From contig JAGHSG010000145.1 in assembly GCA_018066005.1 (NCBI GenBank), forward strand, positions 1 through 5,905: a stretch of 5,905 bases of DNA. Direction: 5' to 3'. Shown piece by piece: positions 1 through 5,687 of the stretch (the stretch's first letter is position 1; the number at the start of each line of letters is the position of its first letter). Position numbers and translations under genes: made by a program. Under the pieces are notes generated by a model. That model made no database searches. It worked only from the letters and a program-made list of their open reading frames with translations, and was not told the origin of the DNA. This DNA comes from Bacteroidales bacterium. Its GTDB lineage: Bacteria; Bacteroidota; Bacteroidia; Bacteroidales; Paludibacteraceae.

Positions 1-209
1 CCATCATCGTTGAGAAGTTGGGGGTAGATGAGGCACAAGTTACGATGGAGGCAAGTTTTTCTGCTGATTTGAACGCAGATTCGTTGGATACCGTTGAGTT
101 GATTATGGAGTTTGAGAAGGAGTTTAATATCACAATTCCGGATGAGGAGACCCAGAAAATTACAACGGTAGGTGATGCAGTGGCTTACGTAGAGAAAGCT
201 ATCGCATAA
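1..209 (+). CDS. acpP: Acyl carrier protein, 5'-truncated by window edge
   Basis: AcpP carries growing acyl chains on a phosphopantetheine arm during type II fatty acid synthesis in the cytoplasm. The reading frame is open from base 3 to a TAA at 207-209 and shows 68 residues. Aligned by eye with E. coli AcpP (78 residues), about 10 N-terminal residues lie outside the window. The attachment motif Asp-Ser-Leu (ADSLDTVEL) is present, with the modified serine encoded by TCG at 81-83. The acidic helix after it (EFEKEF) and the IPDEE segment are also family hallmarks. A TTG at 18-20 could be read as a start, but homology continues upstream of it (IIVEKLG), so it is internal. fabF follows 80 bases downstream, the usual pairing of a carrier protein with its condensing enzyme. 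Confidence 0.97.
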   Translation, partial: IIVEKLGVDEAQVTMEASFSADLNADSLDTVELIMEFEKEFNITIPDEETQKITTVGDAVAYVEKAIA

Positions 210-229
210 TCTATTAAGAAACAGTTTTT

Positions 230-267
230 TACGAGTCTGCGGCTGATACTGTGGACTCGTAGTTTTT
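230..267 (+). terminator. Hairpin plus T-run between acpP and fabF (attenuator-like)
   Basis: An 8-bp perfect stem (TACGAGTC at 230-237 with GACTCGTA at 254-261) encloses a 16-base loop. Five Ts follow at 263-267, and six more Ts precede the stem at 225-230. This has the form of an intrinsic terminator, but the loop is large and the stem only half GC. It is therefore more likely a partial terminator or processing site that lets acpP be made in excess over fabF. That role is inferred. Confidence 0.45.
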
Positions 268-289
268 CTAAATATATAAACGTTTTATC

Positions 290-1543
290 ATGGAACTTAA
301 ACGAGTTGTTGTTACGGGGATGGGTGCGTTGACACCTATTGGGAATGATATCGCTTCAATGTGGGAATCAATGAAGGCCGGTAAGAGTGGCGCTACGGAG
401 ATTACGGCTTTTGATACAACCTTGTACAAAACGCATTTCGCATGTGAAGTGAAGGGGTTTGATATATCTTCGTTATTGGATCGTAAGGAAGCACGCAAAC
501 TGGACCGCTTTGCGCAATTTGCCGTGTGGACTGCTAAACAGGCATTGGAAGATTCGGGCTTGAAATTGGAGGAGGAAAATGTGGAACGTATTGGCTCTAT
601 TTGGGCGAGTGGCATGGGTGGATTGATGAGTATGGAGGAAGATGCCATGGCGTACGGTCGCGGAGACGGAACACCCCGTTTCAGTCCTTTCTATATCCCT
701 AAATCCATTATCAATATGGGTGCCGGACATATCTCGCTCATGTTGGGCTTGAAGGGCATTAACTTTGGTGTGGCTTCGGCTTGCTCCTCTTCGGGACATG
801 CTATTGCTATGGCTTTTGACGCTATCCGTTTGGGGCGTGCAGATGCTATCTTCACCGGTGGTAGTGATGCCGACATAACTTATTCGGGCATAGGCGGTTT
901 CAATTCGATGCACGCTATATCGACGCGCAACGATAGCCCCGAAACGGCTTCCAGACCGTTCAGCAAGTCGCGTGACGGCTTCGTATTGGGCGAAGGTGCT
1001 GCGTGTCTCATCTTGGAAGAATTGGAACATGCACAAAAACGCGGTGCCAAGATATATGCCGAATTGGTAGGTGCCGGTATGAATGCCGACGCTCATCACA
1101 TGACGGCCCCGGATCCCGAAGGTAACGGTGCTGCACGCGTGATGAAGGAAGCGATGGACGATGCACATATCTCACCCGATATGGTCGATTACATCAACGC
1201 ACACGGTACATCCACTCCGCTGGGCGATATATGCGAATTGAAGGCCATTCAGTCGGTTTGGGGTGAAGATGCTTACCGCCTGAATATATCTTCTACCAAG
1301 TCTGTGACCGGTCACATGATGGGTGCCACAGGTGCCGTAGAAGCCGCTGCTACCGTTATGGCGCTCAAAGACGGAATAGTGCCCCCCACCATCAACCACG
1401 AGGAAGGTGATGAGGACGAGAATATAGACTATAAGTTGAATTTCACGTTCAACCAAGCCCAAAAACGCGAATTGCGTTATGCGCTGTCTAACACATTCGG
1501 TTTTGGCGGACAGAACGCGTGTCTGTTATTTAAGAAATGGTAA
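290..1543 (+). CDS. fabF: 3-oxoacyl-[acyl-carrier-protein] synthase II (KAS II)
   Basis: FabF condenses malonyl-ACP with an acyl-ACP in fatty acid elongation. The 417-residue product matches the family length (E. coli 413). The N-terminus VVVTGMGALTPIG is the family opening. The thiolase-fold catalytic triad is complete: Cys165 in SACSSSGHA, His305 in NAHGTSTPLGD and His342 in SVTGHMMGATGA. The conserved lysine is Lys337 in SSTKS, and the C-terminal glycine-rich loop is GFGGQNA. The residues after the nucleophile (SSSGH) differ from the commoner pattern, but nothing catalytic is lost. The ATG at 290 is supported by the immediate start of homology; no strong Shine-Dalgarno is visible, as is common in Bacteroidota. 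The gene lies just after acpP, and its last 7 bases overlap the start of asd, which implies co-transcription. Confidence 0.97.
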   Translation: MELKRVVVTGMGALTPIGNDIASMWESMKAGKSGATEITAFDTTLYKTHFACEVKGFDISSLLDRKEARKLDRFAQFAVWTAKQALEDSGLKLEEENVERIGSIWASGMGGLMSMEEDAMAYGRGDGTPRFSPFYIPKSIINMGAGHISLMLGLKGINFGVASACSSSGHAIAMAFDAIRLGRADAIFTGGSDADITYSGIGGFNSMHAISTRNDSPETASRPFSKSRDGFVLGEGAACLILEELEHAQKRGAKIYAELVGAGMNADAHHMTAPDPEGNGAARVMKEAMDDAHISPDMVDYINAHGTSTPLGDICELKAIQSVWGEDAYRLNISSTKSVTGHMMGATGAVEAAATVMALKDGIVPPTINHEEGDEDENIDYKLNFTFNQAQKRELRYALSNTFGFGGQNACLLFKKW

Positions 1544-2538
1544 TTGCTATTGTCGGCGCTTCGGGTGCCGTAGGACAAGAATTATTGCGTGTACTCAGTG
1601 AACGGAATTTTCCCGTCACTGAGTTGCGTTTATTTGGCTCTGCAAGAAGTGCCGGAACGAGTTATGAATTTAATGGCCGGTCGGTTACGGTACAGGAACT
1701 GCAACACGGTGACCAATTCCGTGGTGTAGATATTGCTTTTGTCAGTGCCGGTGGCTCGGTTAGTCAGGAGTATGCCGAAGATATCACGCGCTTCGGAGCG
1801 GTGATGATTGATAACTCCTCGGCTTTCCGTATGGATGAAGATGTGCCTTTGGTTGTGCCTGAAATAAACCCCAAGGATGCTTTTAACCGTCCCCGCGGCA
1901 TCATTGCCAACCCCAACTGCTCCACCATTGTGATGGCGTTGCCGTTGTATGCTATTCATCAGATAAGTCCCATCCGCCGCATCCGTGTGGCTACCTATCA
2001 GGCGGCTTCGGGAGCAGGCGCACAGGCGATGCTCGAACTCCAACAGCAATACAAAGACCTTGTGGAAGGCAAACAGCCTACCGTCAATAAATTTGCTTAC
2101 CAGTTGGCGTATAACGTCATCCCGCATATTGATGTCTTCATGGATAATGACTACACACGCGAGGAGATGAAGATGCATAACGAGACGCGTAAGATTCTGC
2201 ATGCAGACCTTGCTGTCTCTGCCACGTGCGTCCGTGTGCCGTCTTTGCGTTGTCATAGCGAGAGTGTGTGGGTCGAGACCGAACAACCTGTCTCACCGGC
2301 TCAGGCACGCGAAGCCATCGCCAAGATGCAGGGCTGCCAAGTCATGGATGACCCTGCCACCAAGACTTACCCGATGCCGCTGTTCTTGAGTGGCAAAGAT
2401 GATGTCTATGTGGGACGTATTCGTCAGGACATAACGCAACCTAACGGGTTGTCTTTCTGGTGCGTCAGCGACCAGATTCGCAAAGGTGCTGCCCTCAATG
2501 CCGTCCAAATAGCCGAAACTCTACTCTCTAAGCTCTAA
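1537..2538 (+). CDS. asd: Aspartate-semialdehyde dehydrogenase
   Basis: Asd reduces aspartyl phosphate to aspartate semialdehyde with NADPH, the branch point toward lysine/diaminopimelate, threonine and methionine. The 333-residue length is normal. The NADP-binding loop is GASGAVG (residues 7-13). The catalytic cysteine is Cys128 in NPNCSTI, and the YQAASGAG segment follows at 154-161. The substrate-binding helix EEMKMHNETRKI begins at 209. The RVPSLRCHSE segment supplies the active-site His240 and an arginine. The start ATG overlaps the fabF stop by 7 bases in another frame, which points to translational coupling. The last residues (LLSKL) and the stop codon are encoded by a 7-base tandem repeat. 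In many Bacteroidota rnc follows fabF (family knowledge), so asd here is an alternative neighbour. Confidence 0.96.
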   Translation: MVIAIVGASGAVGQELLRVLSERNFPVTELRLFGSARSAGTSYEFNGRSVTVQELQHGDQFRGVDIAFVSAGGSVSQEYAEDITRFGAVMIDNSSAFRMDEDVPLVVPEINPKDAFNRPRGIIANPNCSTIVMALPLYAIHQISPIRRIRVATYQAASGAGAQAMLELQQQYKDLVEGKQPTVNKFAYQLAYNVIPHIDVFMDNDYTREEMKMHNETRKILHADLAVSATCVRVPSLRCHSESVWVETEQPVSPAQAREAIAKMQGCQVMDDPATKTYPMPLFLSGKDDVYVGRIRQDITQPNGLSFWCVSDQIRKGAALNAVQIAETLLSKL

Positions 2539-2574
2539 TCTTTAATCTCTACTCTTTGATCTCTACTCTCTCAT
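2519..2574 (+). repeat. Heptanucleotide tandem repeat, 8 degenerate copies of CTCTACT
   Basis: Eight contiguous 7-base units read CTCTACT, CTCTAAG, CTCTAAT, CTTTAAT, CTCTACT, CTTTGAT, CTCTACT and CTCTCAT. The array begins in the last codons of asd, contains its TAA stop (2536-2538), fills the whole 34-base gap and ends at the second base of the next gene's ATG (2573-2575). A gain or loss of one unit inside asd would shift the frame of its last few codons. In the gap it would change the spacing to the downstream start. Short heptamer arrays between genes occur in several Bacteroidota from my general recall; no function can be assigned. Confidence 0.85.
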
Positions 2575-3871
2575 GCCCACCATAGAAATAATGGCTCCCG
2601 TAGGGTGCTGGGACTCGTTAGCTGCGGCTATTGAGGCAGGTGCTACGAGTGTTTATTTTGGTATTGAGCACCTCAATATGCGGGCACGCTCTTCTGCCAA
2701 TTTTACCACAGACGATTTACGCAAGATTGTGGCTATTTGCCAAGAAGCGAAGGTCAAGACGTACCTCACGCTGAATACGGTTATGTACCCCGAAGATTTG
2801 CCGCTTATGCGCGAGATAGTGGATACTGCCAAACAGGTAGGTCTGTCTGCCATCATCGCCAGCGATATATCCGTGTTGCAATATGCTCATAGTCAGGGTG
2901 TTGAGGTGCATCTATCTACCCAACTCAATATAGCCAATACGGAGGCGCTACGTTTCTATGCCCAATATGCGGATGTGGTGGTCTTGGCGCGTGAGTTGAA
3001 TATGACTCAGGTGGCGGCTATTTACAAGGATATACAGGAGCAGGATATACGCGGTCCCAAGGGCGAACTCATCCGCATTGAGATGTTCTGCCATGGCGCG
3101 TTATGTATGGCAGTTAGCGGCAAGTGTTACTTGTCGCTCAATAACTTGGGAGCGTCTGCCAATCGCGGGGCTTGTATGCAGGCGTGCCGCCGCGGGTATA
3201 TCGTTAAGGACAAAGAGTCCGACCTCGAATTGCAGGTGGATAATCAATATATCATGTCCCCCAAGGACCTGAAAACAATCGGTTTTCTCAATAAGATGCT
3301 GGATGCCGGTGTGCGGGTGCTGAAAATAGAAGGTCGCGCTCGCGGACCCGAATATGTCAAGACCGTTGTTGAGTGCTACAAAGAAGCCGTCGAGGCTTGG
3401 CAGAACGGCGAATATAATGGGGTGGCGGTGGACAATTTAACGCCTCGGTCGCTGACCGCACAATGCACGGTGACTATTGAAGACAAGATTGCAGATTGGA
3501 ACACCCGTTTGGCACGTGTCTTTAATCGTGGTTTTTGGGACGGTTATTATCAGGGGCAGAAAATGGGTGAGTGGACGCACGAGTACGGCTCACAGGCTAC
3601 ACGCAAGAAAGTCTATGCCGGGCGTTGTACGGACTATTTCAAGAAGATAGGTGTGGCTGAGTTTTTCTTGGAGGCTGTGCCGCAGATTACGGAGGGCGAT
3701 GAGTTATTGGTGACGGGCGAGACGACCGGTGCGTATGAGTTGGTGGCACACGACTTGCATGACGAGCCCGGCAATCCGCAACCGACAGTCTATCAGGGCT
3801 ATGCTTTTGCCATCAAAACCGACCGTCCCATTCGTCGTGGGGATAAGTTGTTTATCATGAAGTCGGAATAA
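2573..3871 (+). CDS. U32-family (peptidase U32/TrhP-like) Fe-S protein, probable tRNA hydroxylation protein
   Basis: The 432-residue protein opens with IEIMAPVGCWDSLAAAIEAG, the start of the U32 TIM-barrel-like domain. It carries the U32 signature EMFCHGALC followed by SGKCYLS (170-188). Four cysteines, 178, 185, 201 and 205, have the spacing C-x6-C-x15-C-x3-C known to bind a [4Fe-4S] cluster in studied U32 proteins. Members of this size with a small C-terminal beta-barrel (here about 345-430) include E. coli TrhP (YegQ, about 450 residues), which hydroxylates U34 of tRNAs using prephenate. The older name protease/collagenase is probably misleading. Other U32 relatives include RlhA and UbiU/UbiV; length and C-terminal layout favour TrhP, but this is inference, so no symbol is given. 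No Shine-Dalgarno is visible; the CT-rich heptamer array runs up to the start codon. Confidence 0.88.
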   Translation: MPTIEIMAPVGCWDSLAAAIEAGATSVYFGIEHLNMRARSSANFTTDDLRKIVAICQEAKVKTYLTLNTVMYPEDLPLMREIVDTAKQVGLSAIIASDISVLQYAHSQGVEVHLSTQLNIANTEALRFYAQYADVVVLARELNMTQVAAIYKDIQEQDIRGPKGELIRIEMFCHGALCMAVSGKCYLSLNNLGASANRGACMQACRRGYIVKDKESDLELQVDNQYIMSPKDLKTIGFLNKMLDAGVRVLKIEGRARGPEYVKTVVECYKEAVEAWQNGEYNGVAVDNLTPRSLTAQCTVTIEDKIADWNTRLARVFNRGFWDGYYQGQKMGEWTHEYGSQATRKKVYAGRCTDYFKKIGVAEFFLEAVPQITEGDELLVTGETTGAYELVAHDLHDEPGNPQPTVYQGYAFAIKTDRPIRRGDKLFIMKSE

Positions 3872-3891
3872 TAATCTACTACAATTACAAA

Positions 3892-3903
3892 GCGTTATAA
3901 CGC
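3892..3903. promoter_or_regulatory. Perfect 12-bp palindrome upstream of transposase-like gene
   Basis: GCGTTATAACGC is a perfect palindrome, ending 8 bases before the ATG at 3912. Its 10-base core CGTTATAACG recurs at 4071-4080 inside the gene. The position suits an operator or transposase-recognised site, but this is inferred. The rest of the 40-base gap (3872-3911) is AT-rich and shows no convincing promoter. Confidence 0.4.
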
Positions 3904-3911
3904 CTCAAAAC

Positions 3912-5117
3912 ATGTCCTACACAGATCAGCAGAAATGGAAAATGGATCGTAGCGAACAGGAACTATCGCCTGCGTTGCATCGACTTAAAGATACCGATTA
4001 CACCGCGGGGTATTTTTTTGTTACCTTGAATGTTAGGGATAATCACCAAGTATTAAGCACCATACACGGACGTTATAACGTATCTACTCAAACCGTTGAA
4101 AATCTTGAGATAGAATACACGGATGTCGGCAAATATGTGGAGCAATGTTGGCAGCAAATTCCTCAGTTCTATCCCGATGTACAGGTGATAGCGGATGTGG
4201 TTATGCCTGATCATTTTCATGGATTGCTTTATATAACGCCAGGAAGCAATGTGCATCTTGGACAAATTATTAAAGGTTTCATGATTGGGTGTACGCATGG
4301 TTATTGGGATGTGCTTGGATTACCTTGGCATGAGATGAAGCAAACGGTGGAGCACGGGAAATGCGACCCCAAATGGGAAGAAAAAGACCACAGAGGAAGT
4401 AAACGTGGTCCTGCGCTCTTTGTGAGGGGATATAACGATACCATCCCTATTGAAAAGGAAGATGTTGAAACCAAGATTGCTTATATCCGTTCTAATCCGG
4501 AGCGTAGAATAATCAAAGGTAACCTGCGCAATCAATTTGCAATTGTTCGTAATCAGCACTCTGCTAATTGGACTCTTGACGCGATTACCGGAGGGTTGAA
4601 ATGGGATTACAACCTGCGTACTAATCCGGATGCGTTGGATGTCGCCTTGTTGAATGTACAACCGAAGTTGCTTCAGCAGGATTCTGATAGGACAACGCGT
4701 TTGTTTTTAGACTATGTCGGCAATCAATCTTTGCTTTTGAAGAGCCGTAAGTTGCCACTTATTTGCCATCGTGCAGATGTAAATCTTTTTGACCGGCAAG
4801 CGGAGGCTGTCCTTCGGGAAGCCCGACTTGGAGCGGTCATCGTGTCGGCTTTCATTAGCGAGAAAGAACGCAATATACTCAAACGCTTATTAGATGAGCA
4901 ATTGCCCGTGATTGAAATCTGTGACAATGGTTTCGGTAAACGGTATAAACCGTATGGAAAGGCTTTCTATGCCTGTGCCGAAGATCGTTTGTTGCAAATC
5001 ACTTGTTGGAAGTATGAATATCGTAAGACTTATGTTTGTACTCGTCCCGAATGTATGGTTATGAACGAATTGGCGCGTATAATTTCCAAAACGGCGGACG
5101 ATTGGTGGAAACAATAG
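3912..5117 (+). CDS. REP-associated (Y1/HUH) transposase fused to a C-terminal DprA/SLOG-like domain
   Basis: This 401-residue protein has two parts. Residues about 30-205 form a Y1 (IS200/RAYT-type) transposase domain. It has an opening strand GYFFVTLNVRD, the HUH metal motif His101-Phe-His103 in VVMPDHFHGLL, and a helix AYIRSNPERR whose Tyr191 aligns with the catalytic tyrosine of E. coli TnpA-REP (xYIxxNP). Such enzymes nick and join single-stranded DNA at small hairpins. E. coli RAYT is about 165 residues, so about 200 are extra. Residues about 255-400 resemble a reduced DprA/Smf (SLOG) Rossmann domain: ARLGAVIVSAFISEKERN, then LPVIEICDNGF, YKPYG, CAEDRLLQIT and MNELARIIS in the DprA order, but without the usual glycine-rich loop. 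The fold call is by eye and tentative. The gene is intact. It is flanked by a palindrome upstream and by repeats and a terminator downstream, consistent with a domesticated or mobile unit inserted after the U32 gene. Confidence 0.85.
   Translation: MSYTDQQKWKMDRSEQELSPALHRLKDTDYTAGYFFVTLNVRDNHQVLSTIHGRYNVSTQTVENLEIEYTDVGKYVEQCWQQIPQFYPDVQVIADVVMPDHFHGLLYITPGSNVHLGQIIKGFMIGCTHGYWDVLGLPWHEMKQTVEHGKCDPKWEEKDHRGSKRGPALFVRGYNDTIPIEKEDVETKIAYIRSNPERRIIKGNLRNQFAIVRNQHSANWTLDAITGGLKWDYNLRTNPDALDVALLNVQPKLLQQDSDRTTRLFLDYVGNQSLLLKSRKLPLICHRADVNLFDRQAEAVLREARLGAVIVSAFISEKERNILKRLLDEQLPVIEICDNGFGKRYKPYGKAFYACAEDRLLQITCWKYEYRKTYVCTRPECMVMNELARIISKTADDWWKQ
4070..4081. repeat. Second copy of CGTTATAACG palindrome inside transposase gene
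   Basis: ACGTTATAACGT is a perfect 12-bp palindrome sharing the 10-base core CGTTATAACG with the site at 3892-3903, exactly 178 bases downstream. It encodes part of GRYNV near residue 55. Two perfect copies of a 10-base palindrome this close are unlikely by chance, but function is unknown. Confidence 0.4.
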
Positions 5118-5144
5118 AGTCCAACTATCATTTTGTCACTTTGC

Positions 5145-5188
5145 GATAAACGGGCGATAAACGAACGATGAGCGAACGATAAACGAAC
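5145..5188 (+). repeat. Four 11-bp tandem repeats (consensus GATAAACGAAC)
   Basis: The units are GATAAACGGGC, GATAAACGAAC, GATGAGCGAAC and GATAAACGAAC. Units 2 and 4 are identical, and units 1 and 3 each differ from them at two positions. The 11-base period is close to one helical turn, so each copy presents the same face, as for iterons bound by a protein. The last three bases (AAC) also start the stem of the following terminator. Confidence 0.85.
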
Positions 5189-5211
5189 GGTGCCACTTGG
5201 CATCGTTTTTT
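5186..5211 (+). terminator. Intrinsic terminator after the transposase gene
   Basis: AACGGTGCC (5186-5194) pairs with GGCATCGTT (5199-5207) across an ACTT loop, with one G-T wobble. The stem runs into six Ts (5206-5211). This is a conventional Rho-independent terminator 69 bases after the stop at 5117, and it separates the transposase unit from the next promoter. Confidence 0.75.
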
Positions 5212-5229
5212 ACGTTTTGTCCTAAAAAG

Positions 5230-5247
5230 TAGCAAAATGATAGCAAA
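5230..5247 (+). promoter_or_regulatory. Two TAGCAAA direct repeats upstream of promoter
   Basis: TAGCAAA occurs at 5230-5236 and 5241-5247, exactly 11 bases apart, and ends 11 bases before the -33 element. Placement about one turn apart just upstream of a promoter would suit an activator site. This is suggestive only, because the surroundings are A-rich. Confidence 0.25.
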
Positions 5248-5258
5248 TAGTATTTTTA

Positions 5259-5290
5259 TTTGCATATTCCAAAAATTATTTGTAATTTTG
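5259..5290 (+). promoter_or_regulatory. Bacteroidota-type sigma-ABfr promoter
   Basis: TTTG at 5259-5262 (-33) and TAATTTTG at 5283-5290 (-7, consensus TAnnTTTG) are separated by 20 bases, a full match to the Bacteroidota housekeeping promoter. Transcription should start near 5294-5298. The -7 element overlaps an inverted repeat (AAAATTA at 5272-5278 with TAATTTT at 5283-5289) that could be an operator. It drives the structured region and possibly the secreted-protein gene at 5688. Confidence 0.75.
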
Positions 5291-5449
5291 CACAAAATTC
5301 ACGCCGGAAGAGTGATTCCGGCAGCAGGTGGAAGTTCTGCAAGACATATTGAAACAAATAAGATAATATAAGAAAAAAGAAAATTAACCCCTCCCGCAGG
5401 GCATAACCCTGTGAAGACATAGTAAAACATAGCGTTGTAATCCGCCAAC

Positions 5450-5583
5450 TTGATTCTTTGAAATCTCGACAGTTTCAAATAATCATTATTTACTCAAGTA
5501 CGGTTTTGCACGCTCACGCTATTGCGTGAGTTTTTGTGCGTACATTTGAGTAAATAAGGTAGTCGAGAACCTCAAAGAATCAA
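5450..5583 (+). other. 134-nt imperfect long hairpin
   Basis: Nested complementary segments are: 5450-5461 with 5572-5583 (12 bp), 5464-5470 with 5562-5568 (7 bp, TCTCGAC), 5486-5497 with 5546-5557 (12 bp), 5498-5501 with 5540-5543 (4 bp), 5508-5511 with 5536-5539 (4 bp) and 5513-5519 with 5524-5530 (7 bp, CTCACGC, loop TATT). That is 46 pairs, nearly all Watson-Crick. The main interruption is an asymmetric internal loop of 15 bases (5471-5485) opposite 4 (5558-5561); there is also a 6-base bulge at 5502-5507. It could act as folded RNA or as a DNA inverted repeat such as a miniature element. Confidence 0.85.
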
Positions 5584-5585
5584 AT

Positions 5586-5612
5586 GAAGCGAGCGAAAGC
5601 CCACGCTTTTTT
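5586..5612 (+). terminator. Terminator-like hairpin after the long hairpin
   Basis: AAGCG (5587-5591) pairs with CGCTT (5604-5608), with an inner GC-GAAA-GC tetraloop hairpin (5593-5600), and the stem runs into six Ts (5607-5612). The stem is short and interrupted, so termination may be partial. It would end a small RNA of about 318 nt or attenuate transcription into the gene at 5688. CACGC at 5602-5606 could alternatively pair with GCGTG at 5524-5528 of the long hairpin. Confidence 0.45.
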
Positions 5613-5645
5613 GTGTATATTGTTAATCAAATATAAAACGGCGAC

Positions 5646-5669
5646 TGCCTTCCGCCATTTGTGGAGGCA
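5646..5669 (+). promoter_or_regulatory. Hairpin holding a GGAGG upstream of the secreted-protein gene
   Basis: TGCCT and CCGC (5646-5650, 5652-5655) pair with GTGGAGGCA (5661-5669) around a CATTT loop, with one bulged T and one G-T pair. GGAGG (5663-5667) lies in the 3' arm, 20 bases before the ATG. That is too far for a normal ribosome site, but the hairpin could influence translation. The following A-rich stretch AAAAATTAAAAACAA is the more usual Bacteroidota ribosome-recruiting context. Confidence 0.35.
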
Positions 5670-5687
5670 AAAATTAAAAACAACTTT

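Larger units (their letters stand above)
5125..5243. repeat. 11-bp inverted repeat enclosing iterons and terminator
   Basis: CTATCATTTTG at 5125-5135, 7 bases after the transposase stop, is the exact reverse complement of CAAAATGATAG at 5233-5243. The arms enclose 97 bases holding the 11-base tandem repeats and the terminator hairpin. They could be ends of a small element, two binding sites, or the base of a large folded structure. No target-site duplication is evident beside the arms. Confidence 0.5.
5295..5612 (+). ncRNA. Candidate structured RNA: small RNA gene or long 5' leader
   Basis: This gene-free stretch lies between a consensus promoter and a terminator-like hairpin. Elements in order: hairpin GCCGGAA/TTCCGGC (5303-5309 with 5316-5322); an A-rich unstructured stretch (about 5341-5386); hairpin CGCAGGG/CCCTGTG (5395-5401 with 5407-5413, one G-T pair); the large hairpin 5450-5583; and the terminator-like hairpin 5586-5612. 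No open frame of note is seen. The large hairpin with an asymmetric internal loop recalls 6S RNA in general shape, but I cannot recognise a known RNA family. A leader controlling the secreted-protein gene is an equally good reading. Exact ends are inferred. Confidence 0.5.

Noticed and set aside
473..1168. Long open frame on the minus strand inside fabF (231 codons)
   Set aside because: It lies fully antisense to a gene with a complete catalytic triad, and the product is low-complexity with no recognisable motif; a shadow of fabF codon use. The same holds for minus-strand frames at 268-648, 1172-1462, 1630-2286, 4320-4661 and 4890-5114.
1985..2389. Short + strand frames inside asd (1985-2170, 2201-2389)
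   Set aside because: They overlap asd in another frame, are rich in Arg and Ser as expected of frame-shifted translation, and have no start context.
5145..5188. CRISPR array
   Set aside because: The repeats are 11 bases and directly adjacent, with no spacers.
5303..5335. Signal recognition particle RNA domain IV (CCGGAAG...GCAGCAGG)
   Set aside because: In SRP RNA the GGAA is a tetraloop; here it is paired within a stem, and the flanking symmetric loops are missing.
5430..5437. Second promoter -7 element TAGCGTTG just before the long hairpin
   Set aside because: It has one mismatch to TAnnTTTG and no TTTG about 20 bases upstream; too weak to call.
5450..5473. Resemblance to the tmRNA 5' end (TGATTCT...TCGACAG)
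   Set aside because: There is no matching 3' T-arm (GTTCRANNC) or CCA end, and no tag frame; the 3' arm simply complements the 5' arm.
5450..5583. Integron attC site
   Set aside because: The folded shape is loosely similar, but the terminal core sites RYYYAAC and GTTRRRY are absent and no integron cassette surrounds it.
5295..5612. Retron msr/msd RNA
   Set aside because: No reverse transcriptase follows; the downstream gene encodes a secreted protein.
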